This document shows, piece after piece, positions 1 to 8,522 of a stretch of DNA of 64,000 nt. Origin of the DNA: Chitinophaga sp. YR627 (GTDB taxonomy: Bacteria; Bacteroidota; Bacteroidia; Chitinophagales; Chitinophagaceae); NCBI RefSeq assembly GCF_900114995.1, contig NZ_FOUX01000001.1, positions 1,984,001 to 2,048,000 of the forward strand, written 5' to 3'. Position 1 is the stretch's first letter. Every line of letters starts with the position of its first letter. Made by a program: the position numbers and the translations under genes. The notes under the pieces are model-generated. The model worked only from the letters and a program-made list of their open reading frames with translations. It was not told the DNA's origin and did no database searches.

Positions 1-35
1 TCATAAAATTCGATCAGTAGTGAGTATATTGGAGA

Positions 36-500
36 ATGAAACAACGGATTCCACACTGGCTTTTGCTGGCGGCTGTTATGATCTTCTCCAATATGACCGC
101 TTCCGCACAACAACGAAAAAGCGCCATGTTAAATCACATAGCGCTTTATGTTTTTGATCTTCAGAAAAGTACGGCCTTCTACAGGGATATTATCCAGATA
201 GATACCATCCCTGAGCCCTTCCACGATGGACGTCATACCTGGTTCAAAGTGGCTGAACACAGTCATCTGCACATTATTTCAGGAGCAAAGGAAATCGTAC
301 CCCACGATAAAAACTCACACCTCTGCTTCAGCGTTTCCTCAGTAGACGAATTTATGGCCCGCCTGCGTAAGCACCACATCCCTTTCCAGAGCTGGCAGGG
401 TGAAGCGGATAAGCCAACCCTCCGGGTCGATGGCATCAAACAGATCTATTTCACCGACCCGGATGGCTATTGGGTAGAGATCAATGACGATCATCCCTGA
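36..500 (+). CDS. Secreted VOC-family (glyoxalase-like) protein
   Basis: This 154-residue protein has a signal peptide (about residues 1-25, hydrophobic LLLAAVMIF then SASAQ-like cleavage) followed by one vicinal-oxygen-chelate domain. The domain begins LNHIALYVFDLQKSTAFYRD and ends FTDPDGYWVEIND, which are the usual first and last strands of a glyoxalase/bleomycin-resistance fold. Visible candidate metal ligands are His (NHIAL), His (HLHII) and the terminal Glu (VEIND). The substrate cannot be told from sequence; VOC proteins range from glyoxalases to dioxygenases and resistance proteins. Export to the periplasm is unusual for a glyoxalase I role. Its 3' end overlaps the convergent mscS-type gene by 10 bp. 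Confidence 0.85.
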   Translation: MKQRIPHWLLLAAVMIFSNMTASAQQRKSAMLNHIALYVFDLQKSTAFYRDIIQIDTIPEPFHDGRHTWFKVAEHSHLHIISGAKEIVPHDKNSHLCFSVSSVDEFMARLRKHHIPFQSWQGEADKPTLRVDGIKQIYFTDPDGYWVEINDDHP

Positions 501-1582
501 GCCAGTAATTTCTGCTCATTTTCTTCCAGTAAGGCACGCGTTTTCGGTAGACAGTAAGCATGATTCGCCTGTATAAAGGACAACATGTTTTCCCGCAGAA
601 AACAGCGCAGGTCAAATGCTTTACCCGAACTATTCGCACTCACCAGCATTCTGACCTCCACAGAACGGTCTGTAATGTTGGTGACCTGCATCACCTGCAC
701 CCGCTTATCCCATAAAGGATGATCCTTTAAGATCCGCTCAAACTCCACACGCAGGATGTCAATAGGCGCTGTATAGTCCAGATACAGGAATGCCGTACCC
801 AGTATCGCCGACCCGGTGCGGGTCCAGTTCTGGAAAGGCTTTTCTATAAAATAGTTGATCGGTAAGATCAGTTTACGCTGGTCCCAGATCCCCAGTACCA
901 CATAGGTCAGGGTGATCTCTTCCACTCTGCCCCATTCTCCCTCCACCACCAGTACATCATCAATACGGATCGGCTGTGTAAAAGCCAGCTGCATTCCCGC
1001 CAGGAAATTGGATAAGGAACGTTGCGCCGCAAAACCCACAATGATACCACCGACACCCACACCGGTCAGTAAACCCGCGCCAATCTTCCGCAGACTATCA
1101 AAACTCAGCAACACGGCACATAGGGTCAGCACAAATATCATACTGATTGCCAGTTTACGCACAAACTGTAACTGTGTACGCATCTTCCGCTCACGCAGAT
1201 TATCCTCTTTTTTCAGGTCATAGGCATGCATCACATAATCCTCAAAAACCTTTACCAGTCCAGCCAGAATCAATCCAAAGGCAATGATCAGCGAGATCTC
1301 CACGATACGGTTTAATACATCCATCGGCTTTTTTGCCAGTTCCATAAACGGCAGCACCATATCCAATACCAATACCGGCAAAAAATAATTGATCGGTTTT
1401 CCCAGTCTTTTCAGAATAGATCTGATCAGGGAATAGTCCGTCGCGTTCTTACCGGCCGTCAGCTTCAGGATCAGCGCGAGCAGGTATTTACAGAGAAAAC
1501 CCGTAATCAGTGCGGCACAGCCAAGCAAAATATTCCATACAATCGGCGGTAAATGAAGATCTTTCTGTAAATTTTCCAGCAT
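491..1582 (-). CDS. Small-conductance mechanosensitive channel (MscS family)
   Basis: This is a 363-residue membrane protein. It has about four hydrophobic segments in the first 180 residues, then the MscS pore-lining helix and beta domain. The Gly/Ala-rich pore segment GLLTGVGVGGIIVGFAAQ is followed by SLSNFLAGMQLAFTQPIRIDD, the most conserved MscS signature, and later VEEITLTYVVL. Such channels open under membrane tension and release solutes during hypo-osmotic shock. The extra N-terminal helices compared with a 286-residue MscS fit the larger YbdG/MscM-like subfamilies. It is monocistronic and convergent with the VOC gene. The start is the ATG at 1582, and the region up to the RNA helicase holds both divergent promoters. 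Confidence 0.9.
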   Translation of the reverse strand: MLENLQKDLHLPPIVWNILLGCAALITGFLCKYLLALILKLTAGKNATDYSLIRSILKRLGKPINYFLPVLVLDMVLPFMELAKKPMDVLNRIVEISLIIAFGLILAGLVKVFEDYVMHAYDLKKEDNLRERKMRTQLQFVRKLAISMIFVLTLCAVLLSFDSLRKIGAGLLTGVGVGGIIVGFAAQRSLSNFLAGMQLAFTQPIRIDDVLVVEGEWGRVEEITLTYVVLGIWDQRKLILPINYFIEKPFQNWTRTGSAILGTAFLYLDYTAPIDILRVEFERILKDHPLWDKRVQVMQVTNITDRSVEVRMLVSANSSGKAFDLRCFLRENMLSFIQANHAYCLPKTRALLEENEQKLLAQG

Positions 1583-1694
1583 CTCGGTTAATTATTGGTT
1601 CCCGCATTTCCCGCAAAGAACATACCGTATGTGCTCTGATTACAATTACGTATCTTTAGCGTATATATTTGTGAATTAAAACCATATAAGCACT

Positions 1695-3041
1695 TTGTAT
1701 TTTGATGAATTTGACCTGGACGACAGGGTCCTGGATGGAATAGATGCGATGGGATATACGACGGCGACGCCAGTCCAGGAAAAAGTTATCCCCCCGATTA
1801 TAGCAGGTAAGGACATTCTGGCCTGTGCCCAGACTGGTACCGGTAAAACAGCCGCTTTCCTGCTGCCTATATTGCACCGCTTGATCACTGAGCCCCATGA
1901 TGCAGGTAAAATCAACTCACTGATTATAGTACCGACCCGTGAACTGGCAGTCCAGATTGCCCAGACACTGGAGGGTATGTCTTATTTTACCTCCGTCAGC
2001 TCTATCGCCGTATACGGTGGTAGCAACGGCGCCCTGTTCGCCGCCGAGAAAAAGGCCCTGACCTCCGGCGTTGATATCGTGATCTGTACGCCTGGTCGTA
2101 TGATCGCCCACCTCAACATGGGATACGTAAAGCTGGACGCGGTCAAATATCTCGTGCTCGATGAGGCAGACCGTATGCTGGACATGGGTTTCAATGATGA
2201 TATCATCAGGATCACGTCTACCCTGCCAAAGGAAAGACAGAACCTGCTGTTCTCTGCTACCATGCCCGATAAGATCCGCAAACTGGCCATGAAGATCCTC
2301 CATCAGCCGGAAGAGATCAATATCGCTATCTCCAAACCTCCTGAAAAGATCGTACAGGAAGCTTTTGTCGTGTTCGAGGAGCAAAAGATCGGTTTGATCA
2401 AACAGCTTCTGGCACGCAAGGAATTCGGTTGTATCATTATCTTCTGCTCCCGTAAGCAGAATGTAAAACAGCTGACCTACGAGCTTAAAAAGGCCCGTTT
2501 CTCCGTAGAAGAGATCCACTCTGACCTGGAACAGGATAAGAGAGAGCAGGTGCTCATGGATTTCAAGAATAAGAAACTGAAAATGCTGGTGGCAACAGAT
2601 ATCCTGAGCCGTGGTATCGATATAGAAGATATAGACCTCGTCATCAACTATGACGTGCCAAACGACGGGGAGGATTATATCCACCGTATTGGCCGTACTG
2701 CCAGAGCAGCCACTGATGGTACCGCCTATACCATCATCAGCGAAAAGGAACAGCGCAAATTTGCCCGTATTGAAGAAGTACTCGGTAAACCGGTGACCAA
2801 AGCCGAAGTACCAGCCGCATTAGGCCCGGTACCGGAATATTCACCTAAACCATTCCGTTCAGGTGGCGGCGGCAAACGCCCTCATGGCAAAAAACGCCCG
2901 GGCGGCGGTAACAGTGGCGGCGGTAACCGTAATCACAGCCATAAACCAGGGGGAAATCAGGGTCAGCGCCCACAGGGAGGCCACCCACAGCACCATAAAA
3001 GCAAAAATAACAGCGGCGGCAAACCTGCCACCCAACCATAA
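1695..3041 (+). CDS. DEAD-box ATP-dependent RNA helicase, RhlE-like
   Basis: This is a 448-residue superfamily 2 RNA helicase. Motifs are visible in order: Q-motif region (GYTTATPVQEKVIP), motif I AQTGTGKT, Ia PTRELAVQ, II DEAD (VLDEADRMLDMGF), III SATMP, IV IIIFCSRK, V DILSRGIDIED and VI HRIGRTARA. The C-terminal tail of about 75 residues is low-complexity, rich in Gly, Lys, His and Asn, as is common in RhlE/DeaD-type cold-response helicases, where it binds RNA. The reading frame starts with TTG at 1695. This start is chosen because the next in-frame ATG lies inside the conserved helicase core. Function: ATP-driven unwinding of RNA duplexes in ribosome assembly or mRNA decay. A hairpin terminator follows. 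Confidence 0.93.
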   Translation: MYFDEFDLDDRVLDGIDAMGYTTATPVQEKVIPPIIAGKDILACAQTGTGKTAAFLLPILHRLITEPHDAGKINSLIIVPTRELAVQIAQTLEGMSYFTSVSSIAVYGGSNGALFAAEKKALTSGVDIVICTPGRMIAHLNMGYVKLDAVKYLVLDEADRMLDMGFNDDIIRITSTLPKERQNLLFSATMPDKIRKLAMKILHQPEEINIAISKPPEKIVQEAFVVFEEQKIGLIKQLLARKEFGCIIIFCSRKQNVKQLTYELKKARFSVEEIHSDLEQDKREQVLMDFKNKKLKMLVATDILSRGIDIEDIDLVINYDVPNDGEDYIHRIGRTARAATDGTAYTIISEKEQRKFARIEEVLGKPVTKAEVPAALGPVPEYSPKPFRSGGGGKRPHGKKRPGGGNSGGGNRNHSHKPGGNQGQRPQGGHPQHHKSKNNSGGKPATQP

Positions 3042-3067
3042 ATAACTGGTCAGACCGACCTCTTCCG

Positions 3068-3099
3068 AACGTCCCGGCATCCCCCGGGGCGTTTTTTTA
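3068..3099 (+). terminator. Rho-independent terminator after the RNA helicase
   Basis: A G+C-rich stem (acgtcccgg paired with ccggggcgt, one G-T pair) is followed directly by a run of seven T. It lies 27 bp after the helicase stop codon, on the same strand. Confidence 0.75.
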
Positions 3100-3256
3100 T
3101 GCCCTTTCCATTCCATTTTTCCATTTTTTGGAATTTTTTCCTGAAAGTAGACGTTCCGACAGGTATGCCAAAACATGAAACCCGCCACCATGGCCAATTG
3201 GCAACGTTCCCGGAAACTGGCATTTAAATGGTTTCTATTATACCAAACGACAGCAA

Positions 3257-3745
3257 ATGGCTAACAAGTTCGAAAGCAAGATATACATAGTAGATGACGA
3301 TCCGTTCTGCCTCGCCACTTACGATAAACACCTGAGAGCGCAGGGTTACGAACACGTACACTGCTTCTTATCAGGCGCCGACTTCCTCGCCGAACTGGAA
3401 GGCCAGCCGGATGTAGTCCTCCTGGATCACGACCTCGGCGATATGACCGGACTGGAAGTTTTGAAAGAGATCAAACGCTTTAACACCAACATATTTGTCA
3501 TCTTCGCCAGCTCACGTCAGCAACCGGAGATCGCTACTGAATCATTAAAGAATGGCGCGTTTGACTACATTATTAAAGATGATAGTGTACTGGAACACAT
3601 CACAGGAACGCTGGACAAACTGTTTATCGTTTCGGATTATCTGAAAAAGAAGAAGATCAATAACAGGTTCTTCCTCTTCTCCGGACTGGTCCTCGCCTCC
3701 TGTTCACTATTCAGTTATTTATATGAAGTATTGAGATCTTCATAA
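3257..3745 (+). CDS. Membrane-anchored receiver-domain protein
   Basis: This 162-residue protein consists of a response-regulator receiver domain (about residues 8-125) and one C-terminal transmembrane helix (about 138-158, FFLFSGLVLASCSLFSYLY). There is no DNA-binding or enzymatic output domain. The acidic pocket is DDD at 13-15 and the phospho-acceptor is Asp57 (VVLLDHDLGDMTG). The conserved Lys is in DYIIKDD, where the usual Lys-Pro is Lys-Asp. The same Lys-Asp change occurs in the sigma-54 activator at 6697, so the two receivers may be related. A receiver tethered to the inner face of the membrane could act as a phosphate sink or recruit a partner; that role is inference. It lies 114 bp upstream of the glycosyltransferase gene. 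Confidence 0.85.
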   Translation: MANKFESKIYIVDDDPFCLATYDKHLRAQGYEHVHCFLSGADFLAELEGQPDVVLLDHDLGDMTGLEVLKEIKRFNTNIFVIFASSRQQPEIATESLKNGAFDYIIKDDSVLEHITGTLDKLFIVSDYLKKKKINNRFFLFSGLVLASCSLFSYLYEVLRSS

Positions 3746-3859
3746 CCTACACCGACCGCCTGCGGGCACCACAACACATAGCGCCTGTTTACACCGACAA
3801 CTGTTAAGAAGCGTTCTGTTTATCCCTATACCTAGATAACATATTTTAATGCATCCTTT

Positions 3860-5032
3860 ATGAACAAGATTATCGCAGTACACCTTCATAACGACAGACA
3901 CGGCAACACCATGGTGTTCCGTCAGTCACTGGAAACATTAACAGAGAAAGGGCTGGATGTACATCTTATCACGAATCGTACCGGTGATACACCTGGGTTC
4001 CTGTCCGGTATTCCAGGTGTACAATACCACTACATAAATTATTTAGAACGGGGGAACAAATGGCGGATATTCTTCAGTTTCCTGCTGGCCCAGATGGTCA
4101 TTTTCAGGAAAGTTTGGGGGCTGCTTGAGCCGGAAGCAAAAGTGTACATCAATACACTACTGCCTTTCGGTGCAGCATGGGCTGGCAGGCTGAAGAAGGC
4201 GCCGATCACTTACCACATTCACGAAACAGCGATCGATTTTCCAAAGCTCCGCTCGTTTCTGCTGAATACGGCCAGACGTACGGCCACACAGGTTGTCTTT
4301 GGCTCCCGTTACCTACAGGCAAAATTCAGTTTCCCGAAAGCCGAGAAACACATCGTACACAGCTGCCTGCCGCAGTCCTTCGTACAGGAAGCCGTATTGC
4401 ACGCCAATCATGGTTCCCGTAAGACCGTACTGATGATCGCGCCGCTGGAAAAGGAAAGCGGGTTACCGGAACTACTCGAACTGGCTAACCAGATGTCCTC
4501 CACAAAATTTGAGCTCGTTATTGACGCAAGTCAGAAAGAGATAGACGCTTATTTCAGTAACTATTTTATCCCTGACAATCTGATGGTCTATGGCACACAG
4601 CTGAACCTGCACCCTTTTTACCAGCGGGCAGCTGTGGTCCTGAACCTCTCTAACACAGAGCATTATCAGGATACATTCGACTTCAACATCCTGCAGGCAA
4701 TGAGTTACGGCCGCCCGGTGATCGTACCGCTTGCCGGAGGCGCTAATGAACTGGTCGCACACGGATGGAACGGCTATCGTATCAGCGGAAATTATATCGA
4801 CAAAGTGCGCAAACACGTAGAGCAACTGCTGAGCAACAAACCACTCTACGCCGATATGAGCTGCGCTGCACAACTGGTTGCCTTTCAGTTCAAACCGGAA
4901 TTCTTTAAGCAACAGGTAGAAGACCTCTTTGCAGACGGCACTTACTTTACGCCGCGTAAAAAGGAACAACTGGCAGAAGTACTGCTCTACCCTGCTGCAC
5001 TACAGGAATACATCAATAATGCAAGAAACTAG
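3860..5032 (+). CDS. Glycosyltransferase, GT4 (group 1) type
   Basis: This 390-residue protein has the GT-B two-domain architecture. The N-terminal half (MNKIIAVHLHNDRHGN) is the acceptor domain. The C-terminal half carries the nucleotide-sugar site, with a degenerate GT4 motif (FDFNILQAMSYGRPVIVPLAGGANELV) matching the usual E-x7-E region, in which the first Glu appears to be replaced by Asp or Phe. The sugar donor and acceptor are not predictable. It has no signal peptide and no clear membrane span. It stands alone rather than in a polysaccharide operon, between the membrane receiver protein and the hairpin array. Confidence 0.82.
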   Translation: MNKIIAVHLHNDRHGNTMVFRQSLETLTEKGLDVHLITNRTGDTPGFLSGIPGVQYHYINYLERGNKWRIFFSFLLAQMVIFRKVWGLLEPEAKVYINTLLPFGAAWAGRLKKAPITYHIHETAIDFPKLRSFLLNTARRTATQVVFGSRYLQAKFSFPKAEKHIVHSCLPQSFVQEAVLHANHGSRKTVLMIAPLEKESGLPELLELANQMSSTKFELVIDASQKEIDAYFSNYFIPDNLMVYGTQLNLHPFYQRAAVVLNLSNTEHYQDTFDFNILQAMSYGRPVIVPLAGGANELVAHGWNGYRISGNYIDKVRKHVEQLLSNKPLYADMSCAAQLVAFQFKPEFFKQQVEDLFADGTYFTPRKKEQLAEVLLYPAALQEYINNARN

Positions 5033-5136
5033 CTAACGATATTACTTAGGGGGAATATGACAACAATCCATGGTTTTTTTTGAGGGTTTATTTGAGGTTT
5101 TTCAAGGGGTTTTTTGAGGTTTTTTTTAGAGGTTTT
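5033..5136. other. T-rich spacer with tandem TTTTGAGG-like motifs
   Basis: Between the glycosyltransferase stop codon and the hairpin array, the + strand carries several imperfect copies of a T-run followed by GAGG (for example tttttttgaggg, ttgaggttttt, ttttttgaggtttt and tttagaggtttt). No ORF is credible here. It may simply be a terminator-like degenerate tract for the glycosyltransferase transcript. Confidence 0.5.
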
Positions 5137-6570
5137 GTGTTGAGTATGTGAACATTTCATCCTGGCCCCGGTGTACCGGAAAACGTGAAGCAGAGGGGCC
5201 AGGCAATGAGTCAAAGCAAATGTTGAATGAACTGAGTTTATTATTTGAGAACGGGGATATTCCTATACCAATTTGAAGTGTGCTCATCCCGGCCCTGGTG
5301 AAATTGAAAAAGTGATAAAAGCAGGGCCTGGAGATGATACCAAAAAAGATCTTTAGTTATTGAAAATATTGTGTTGAGTATGTGGACTTCATCCCGGCCC
5401 CGGTGCAGCGGCTGTCAGTGGAAACAGACGGGGCCTGGAGATGACAGTTGGAATGACAAAATTATTATTTGAGGGGTTATCCCTATGCCGGTTTAGCGTG
5501 TACCATCCCGGCCCTGGTGAAATTGAAAAGTGCAGCAAGCAGGGCCAGGAGATGATACCAGAAATGATCTTTAGTTATTGAAAATATTGTGTTGAGTATG
5601 TGAACGTTCATCCCGGCCCCGGTGCTGTTGCTGTCAGTGAGATTAGAACGGGGCCTGGAGATGACAATTGACAGGGAAAAGATATTATTCGGGAACAGTG
5701 GTTTATGCCTATACCAACTTAGTGTGTGTTCATCCCGGCCCTGGTGAAATTGATAATGTGCAGCAGACAGGGCCTGGAGAGGATACCCAAAAAGATCTTT
5801 AGTTATTGAAAATATTGTGTTGAGTATGTGAACGTTTCATCCCGGCCCCGGTGCTGTTGCTGTCAGTGAGATCAGACGGGGCCTGGAGATGATCATGGAA
5901 TGAGGAAAGATATTATTTAAGGATGTGGTGTGACCCCTATGCCAGTTTAGAGTGGTCATCCCGGCCCTGGTGAAAATGGAAAGTGCCGAAAGCAGGGCCC
6001 GGAGATGATAATAAAAAGAGAATAAGGACAACGTGAATAAATATTTGGTTAACGAATGCCGAATGCCGCTTAAGAGTGTCGTCATCCCGGCCCTGGTGAA
6101 AATGAGAAGATGAAAGTAAGGCAGGGCCAGGCGATGAGGCAAAACAAAAGAAATTTTAGATCAAAAATATTGTGTTGAGCATGTGAACGTTCATCCCGGC
6201 CCCGGTGCTGTTGCGCTGAGTGAGATTAGACGGGGCCCGGAGATGATAACAGCAAAGAAATTAACGTGGTGAATATGTGGTTGACCAATGCCAATTAAGA
6301 TGTCGCTATCCCGGCCCTGTTGAAAAAGCAATTGTGAAGAAAAGCAGGGCCAGGCGATGCGACCCAAAAAAGATCTTTAACGTATAAAAATATTTGTATT
6401 GAGTATGTAGACTTTCATCCCGGCCCCGGTGCAGTTGCTGTCAGTGAGAATAGAAGGGGCCAGGCGATGATAGCAAAAGAAATTAATGTGGATGTGACCA
6501 TTACCGGCTTGAGAGTGCTTGATCATGGCCCCGATGCGGTTTGATTCTGTGGAGGCAAAGGGGCCCTTTT
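5137..6570. repeat. Tandem array of alternating GC-rich hairpins (about 12-13 units)
   Basis: About 1.4 kb of non-coding DNA is made of a composite unit of about 225 bp in tandem. Each unit has two different imperfect stem-loops. Type A has tcatcccggccccggtg on one arm and ggggcctggagatga on the other, and is usually preceded by tgtgttgagtatgtgaac. Type B has tcatcccggccctggtg and agggcctggagatgatacc, followed by aaagatctttagttattg. Type A starts near 5157, 5389, 5609, 5838, 6191 and 6415. Type B starts near 5284, 5504, 5730, 5957, 6081 and 6308, with a degenerate last hairpin near 6524 that ends in a T-run. The two arms of each hairpin pair with each other. The arrangement resembles clustered REP/BIME elements; no RAYT transposase is nearby. 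Confidence 0.88.
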
Positions 6571-6575
6571 TTTAG
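6524..6575 (+). terminator. Terminator-like last hairpin of the array
   Basis: The last, divergent copy has tcatggccccgatgc pairing with gcaaaggggccc and is followed by seven T. It could terminate any transcript that reads through the array before the sigma-54 activator gene. Confidence 0.5.
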
Positions 6576-6605
6576 TTTGTGCTTGCCTATTTCATAATAA
6601 CCCAC

Positions 6606-6653
6606 AAGGTCTTCTGCACTACACTTTTAAAAAAGTGTGGTAAGGGAGACCTT
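6606..6653 (+). promoter_or_regulatory. Two-stem leader structure upstream of the sigma-54 activator
   Basis: Outer arms aaggtct (6606-6612) and agacctt (6647-6653) enclose inner arms acactttt (6621-6628) and aaaagtgt (6631-6638). Both pairs are perfect complements. The structure lies 44 bp before the start codon, so it may be an RNA leader hairpin or a protein-binding inverted repeat. Confidence 0.5.
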
Positions 6654-6665
6654 TTGATGATTGAA

Positions 6666-6690
6666 AATTTTCCTAAATTAACGGAAAATT
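6666..6690. promoter_or_regulatory. Inverted repeat overlapping the translation-initiation region
   Basis: Perfect 8-bp arms aattttcc (6666-6673) and ggaaaatt (6683-6690) are separated by 9 bp and end 6 bp before the ATG at 6697. This is a candidate operator or a hairpin hiding the ribosome-binding site. Only the symmetry is observed; the function is inference. Confidence 0.4.
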
Positions 6691-6696
6691 CCATGA

Positions 6697-8055
6697 ATGC
6701 TCGATTTCAAGATTTTTATAGTAGAGGATGATAAGTGGTACGGAGGATTATTGCATCATTACCTTAGTCAGAACCCCGACTACGAAGTAACCCTGATTGG
6801 CTCAGGCAAGGAATGCCTGGCCCAGCTGCACCGGAAACCGGATCTCGTGACCATTGATTTCGGATTACCCGATATGAATGGGGAGGAATTGTACAAAAAG
6901 ATCAAACAGGCGCAACCGAATCTGCCTGTGATCATCATCAGCGCACAAGAAAAGATCACCACTGCGGTAGACCTCCTCAAAATGGGGGCAGAAGACTACC
7001 TGGTAAAAGATGACAACACCCAGCAACTGCTGTGGAAAGCCATCATCCGCCTGCGCGAAAATAATTCCCTTAAAAACGAGATCTCCGAACTGAAAGCGGA
7101 ACTCAAAACGAAATACGACTATTCACGGTCCATTATCGGGAACAGCCCCGCACTGCAAACGGTCTTCAAAATGATCGATAAAGCAGCAGGCTCCCTGATC
7201 AATGTCTCCGTTTCAGGAGAAACTGGTACCGGTAAAGAACTGGTAGCCCGTGCCGTACACTATAATTCCGCCAGAAGCGGCCACGCTTTCGTTCCGGTCA
7301 ATATGGCCGCCATTCCAAGGGAACTCGTCGAAAGTGAACTCTTTGGTTACGAAAAAGGTGCTTTCACCGGCGCTCAGAATAAAAAGATCGGCCGCTTCGA
7401 AGAAGCAAACGGAGGCACCCTCTTCCTCGATGAGATCGGGGAAATGGACCTCAATATCCAGAGCAAGCTCTTACGCGTACTCCAGGAAAAAGAACTGACC
7501 CGCCTCGGAGGTACCTCCAAGGTGAAACTGGACTTCAGACTGGTGGTCGCCACGCATAAAAACCTCGCGGATGAAGTGAAAAAAGGGAACTTCCGTGAAG
7601 ACCTTTACTACCGTATCGTCGGTCTTCCCGTAACCCTTCCTCCCCTTCGCGAACGCAAAGAAGATATCCTGCTGCTCACACAGCATTTCCTGACCGCTTA
7701 CTGCAAAGAAAACAAGGTCGCAGAGATCAAAGTCTCTCCTGCCGCCAGGGATAAGCTGGTAAGCTATGCCTATCCGGGTAACATCCGCGAACTGAAATCA
7801 GTCGTGGAACTCGCTGCAGTAATGTCTGAAAACAATTGTATTGAACCGGAAGACATTACCTTCCTCTCAGGTAATAATCACGATGTGGATACCGTACTGA
7901 ATACCGAACTGACCTTACGCGAATACACAAGACTGATCATCCGTAACTATCTTAAAAGATATGACGATAACGTACTGCTGGTAGCCGAAAAACTGGATAT
8001 CGGTAAGTCTACTATTTATAAAATGTTACAGACAGGCGAAATAGAGGGCGCCTGA
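6697..8055 (+). CDS. Sigma-54-dependent response regulator (NtrC family)
   Basis: This 452-residue protein has the classic three-domain layout. The receiver domain (about 1-120) has phospho-acceptor Asp54 (VTIDFGLPDMNG) and conserved Lys104 in VKDD. The AAA+ sigma-54 interaction domain (about 140-370) has Walker A GETGTGKE near 175, the sigma-54 contact loop GAFTGA near 222, Walker B LFLDEIGEMD near 242 and the arginine-finger segment REDLYYRI. A short Fis-type helix-turn-helix lies at the C-terminus (AEKLDIGKSTIYKML). When phosphorylated it should remodel sigma-54 RNA polymerase at distant enhancers. The Hpt protein gene follows 14 bp downstream, suggesting co-transcription and a phosphorelay. 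The cognate kinase is not adjacent. Confidence 0.94.
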   Translation: MLDFKIFIVEDDKWYGGLLHHYLSQNPDYEVTLIGSGKECLAQLHRKPDLVTIDFGLPDMNGEELYKKIKQAQPNLPVIIISAQEKITTAVDLLKMGAEDYLVKDDNTQQLLWKAIIRLRENNSLKNEISELKAELKTKYDYSRSIIGNSPALQTVFKMIDKAAGSLINVSVSGETGTGKELVARAVHYNSARSGHAFVPVNMAAIPRELVESELFGYEKGAFTGAQNKKIGRFEEANGGTLFLDEIGEMDLNIQSKLLRVLQEKELTRLGGTSKVKLDFRLVVATHKNLADEVKKGNFREDLYYRIVGLPVTLPPLRERKEDILLLTQHFLTAYCKENKVAEIKVSPAARDKLVSYAYPGNIRELKSVVELAAVMSENNCIEPEDITFLSGNNHDVDTVLNTELTLREYTRLIIRNYLKRYDDNVLLVAEKLDIGKSTIYKMLQTGEIEGA

Positions 8056-8069
8056 AGATTCTATCAACT

Positions 8070-8435
8070 ATGATGCAACCGGAACATCAACTCTATTCTT
8101 ATTCTTACCTGTACAGAATCACCAGTACAAGTCCCTCCTTCATTCACAAAATGATAGGACTGTTCGTCTCTTCTCTGGATGAATACGTGGCTGAACTGGA
8201 ACTCCTGCTACAAAGCAAAAACCTCCAGGAACTCAAAAAAGTACTGCATAAAATGAAACCCAGTATGATGAACCTGGAGATAAAGGGAGCAGGTGAGATC
8301 CTTAGCAGGGTCAGCGGGTCCGATATATGGACAACCGCCACCAGTGACAGTATCTGCCAGCTCACGAACACCCTGAAGGAGATCAAACCTCTGATGGAGC
8401 AAGACCTCCACGAATTAAGCAAAGAAGTATCCTGA
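8070..8435 (+). CDS. Histidine phosphotransfer (Hpt) domain protein
   Basis: This is a 121-residue, mostly helical protein. It carries the Hpt signature LKKVLHKMKPSMMNL, in which His60 is the likely phosphorylation site and the H-K-x-K-P/S pattern is typical. Hpt proteins shuttle phosphoryl groups between receiver domains. It lies 14 bp after the sigma-54 activator and is probably co-transcribed. Together with the membrane receiver protein at 3257 it could form an orphan multistep phosphorelay with a hybrid kinase encoded elsewhere, for example the one at 27483; that link is inference. A double ATG opens the gene (8070 or 8073). A strong terminator follows. Confidence 0.8.
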   Translation: MMQPEHQLYSYSYLYRITSTSPSFIHKMIGLFVSSLDEYVAELELLLQSKNLQELKKVLHKMKPSMMNLEIKGAGEILSRVSGSDIWTTATSDSICQLTNTLKEIKPLMEQDLHELSKEVS

Positions 8436-8458
8436 ATACCCTCAGGTAGCACAATAAA

Positions 8459-8505
8459 GAAAGGCATATACTTGTCCGCAGACAGGTATATGCCTTTAAT
8501 TTTTT
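8459..8505. terminator. Bidirectional terminator between convergent genes
   Basis: A perfect stem of about 12 bp (aaggcatatac and gtatatgcctt, arms near 8460-8472 and 8485-8497) is flanked by A-rich and T-rich tracts. It lies between the Hpt gene and the convergent PA2169-like gene and can serve both. Confidence 0.75.
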
Positions 8506-8522
8506 CAACCCGCTTTATAGTC

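Noticed and set aside
1917..2684. 255-residue minus-strand ORF
   Set aside because: It lies fully antisense to the RhlE-like helicase and has no recognisable protein features.
2859..3197. Extra genes at the 3' end of the helicase
   Set aside because: The Ala/Gly-rich ORFs are alternative readings of the low-complexity helicase tail.
5837..6142. 101-residue minus-strand ORF with repeated FTRAGMTT
   Set aside because: It is the translation of the hairpin repeats read on the other strand; the repeated peptide comes from the DNA repeat. No start or RBS is convincing.
5137..6570. CRISPR array
   Set aside because: The repeats are not identical, the spacer-like parts are themselves conserved, unit lengths are far above CRISPR values and no cas genes are present.
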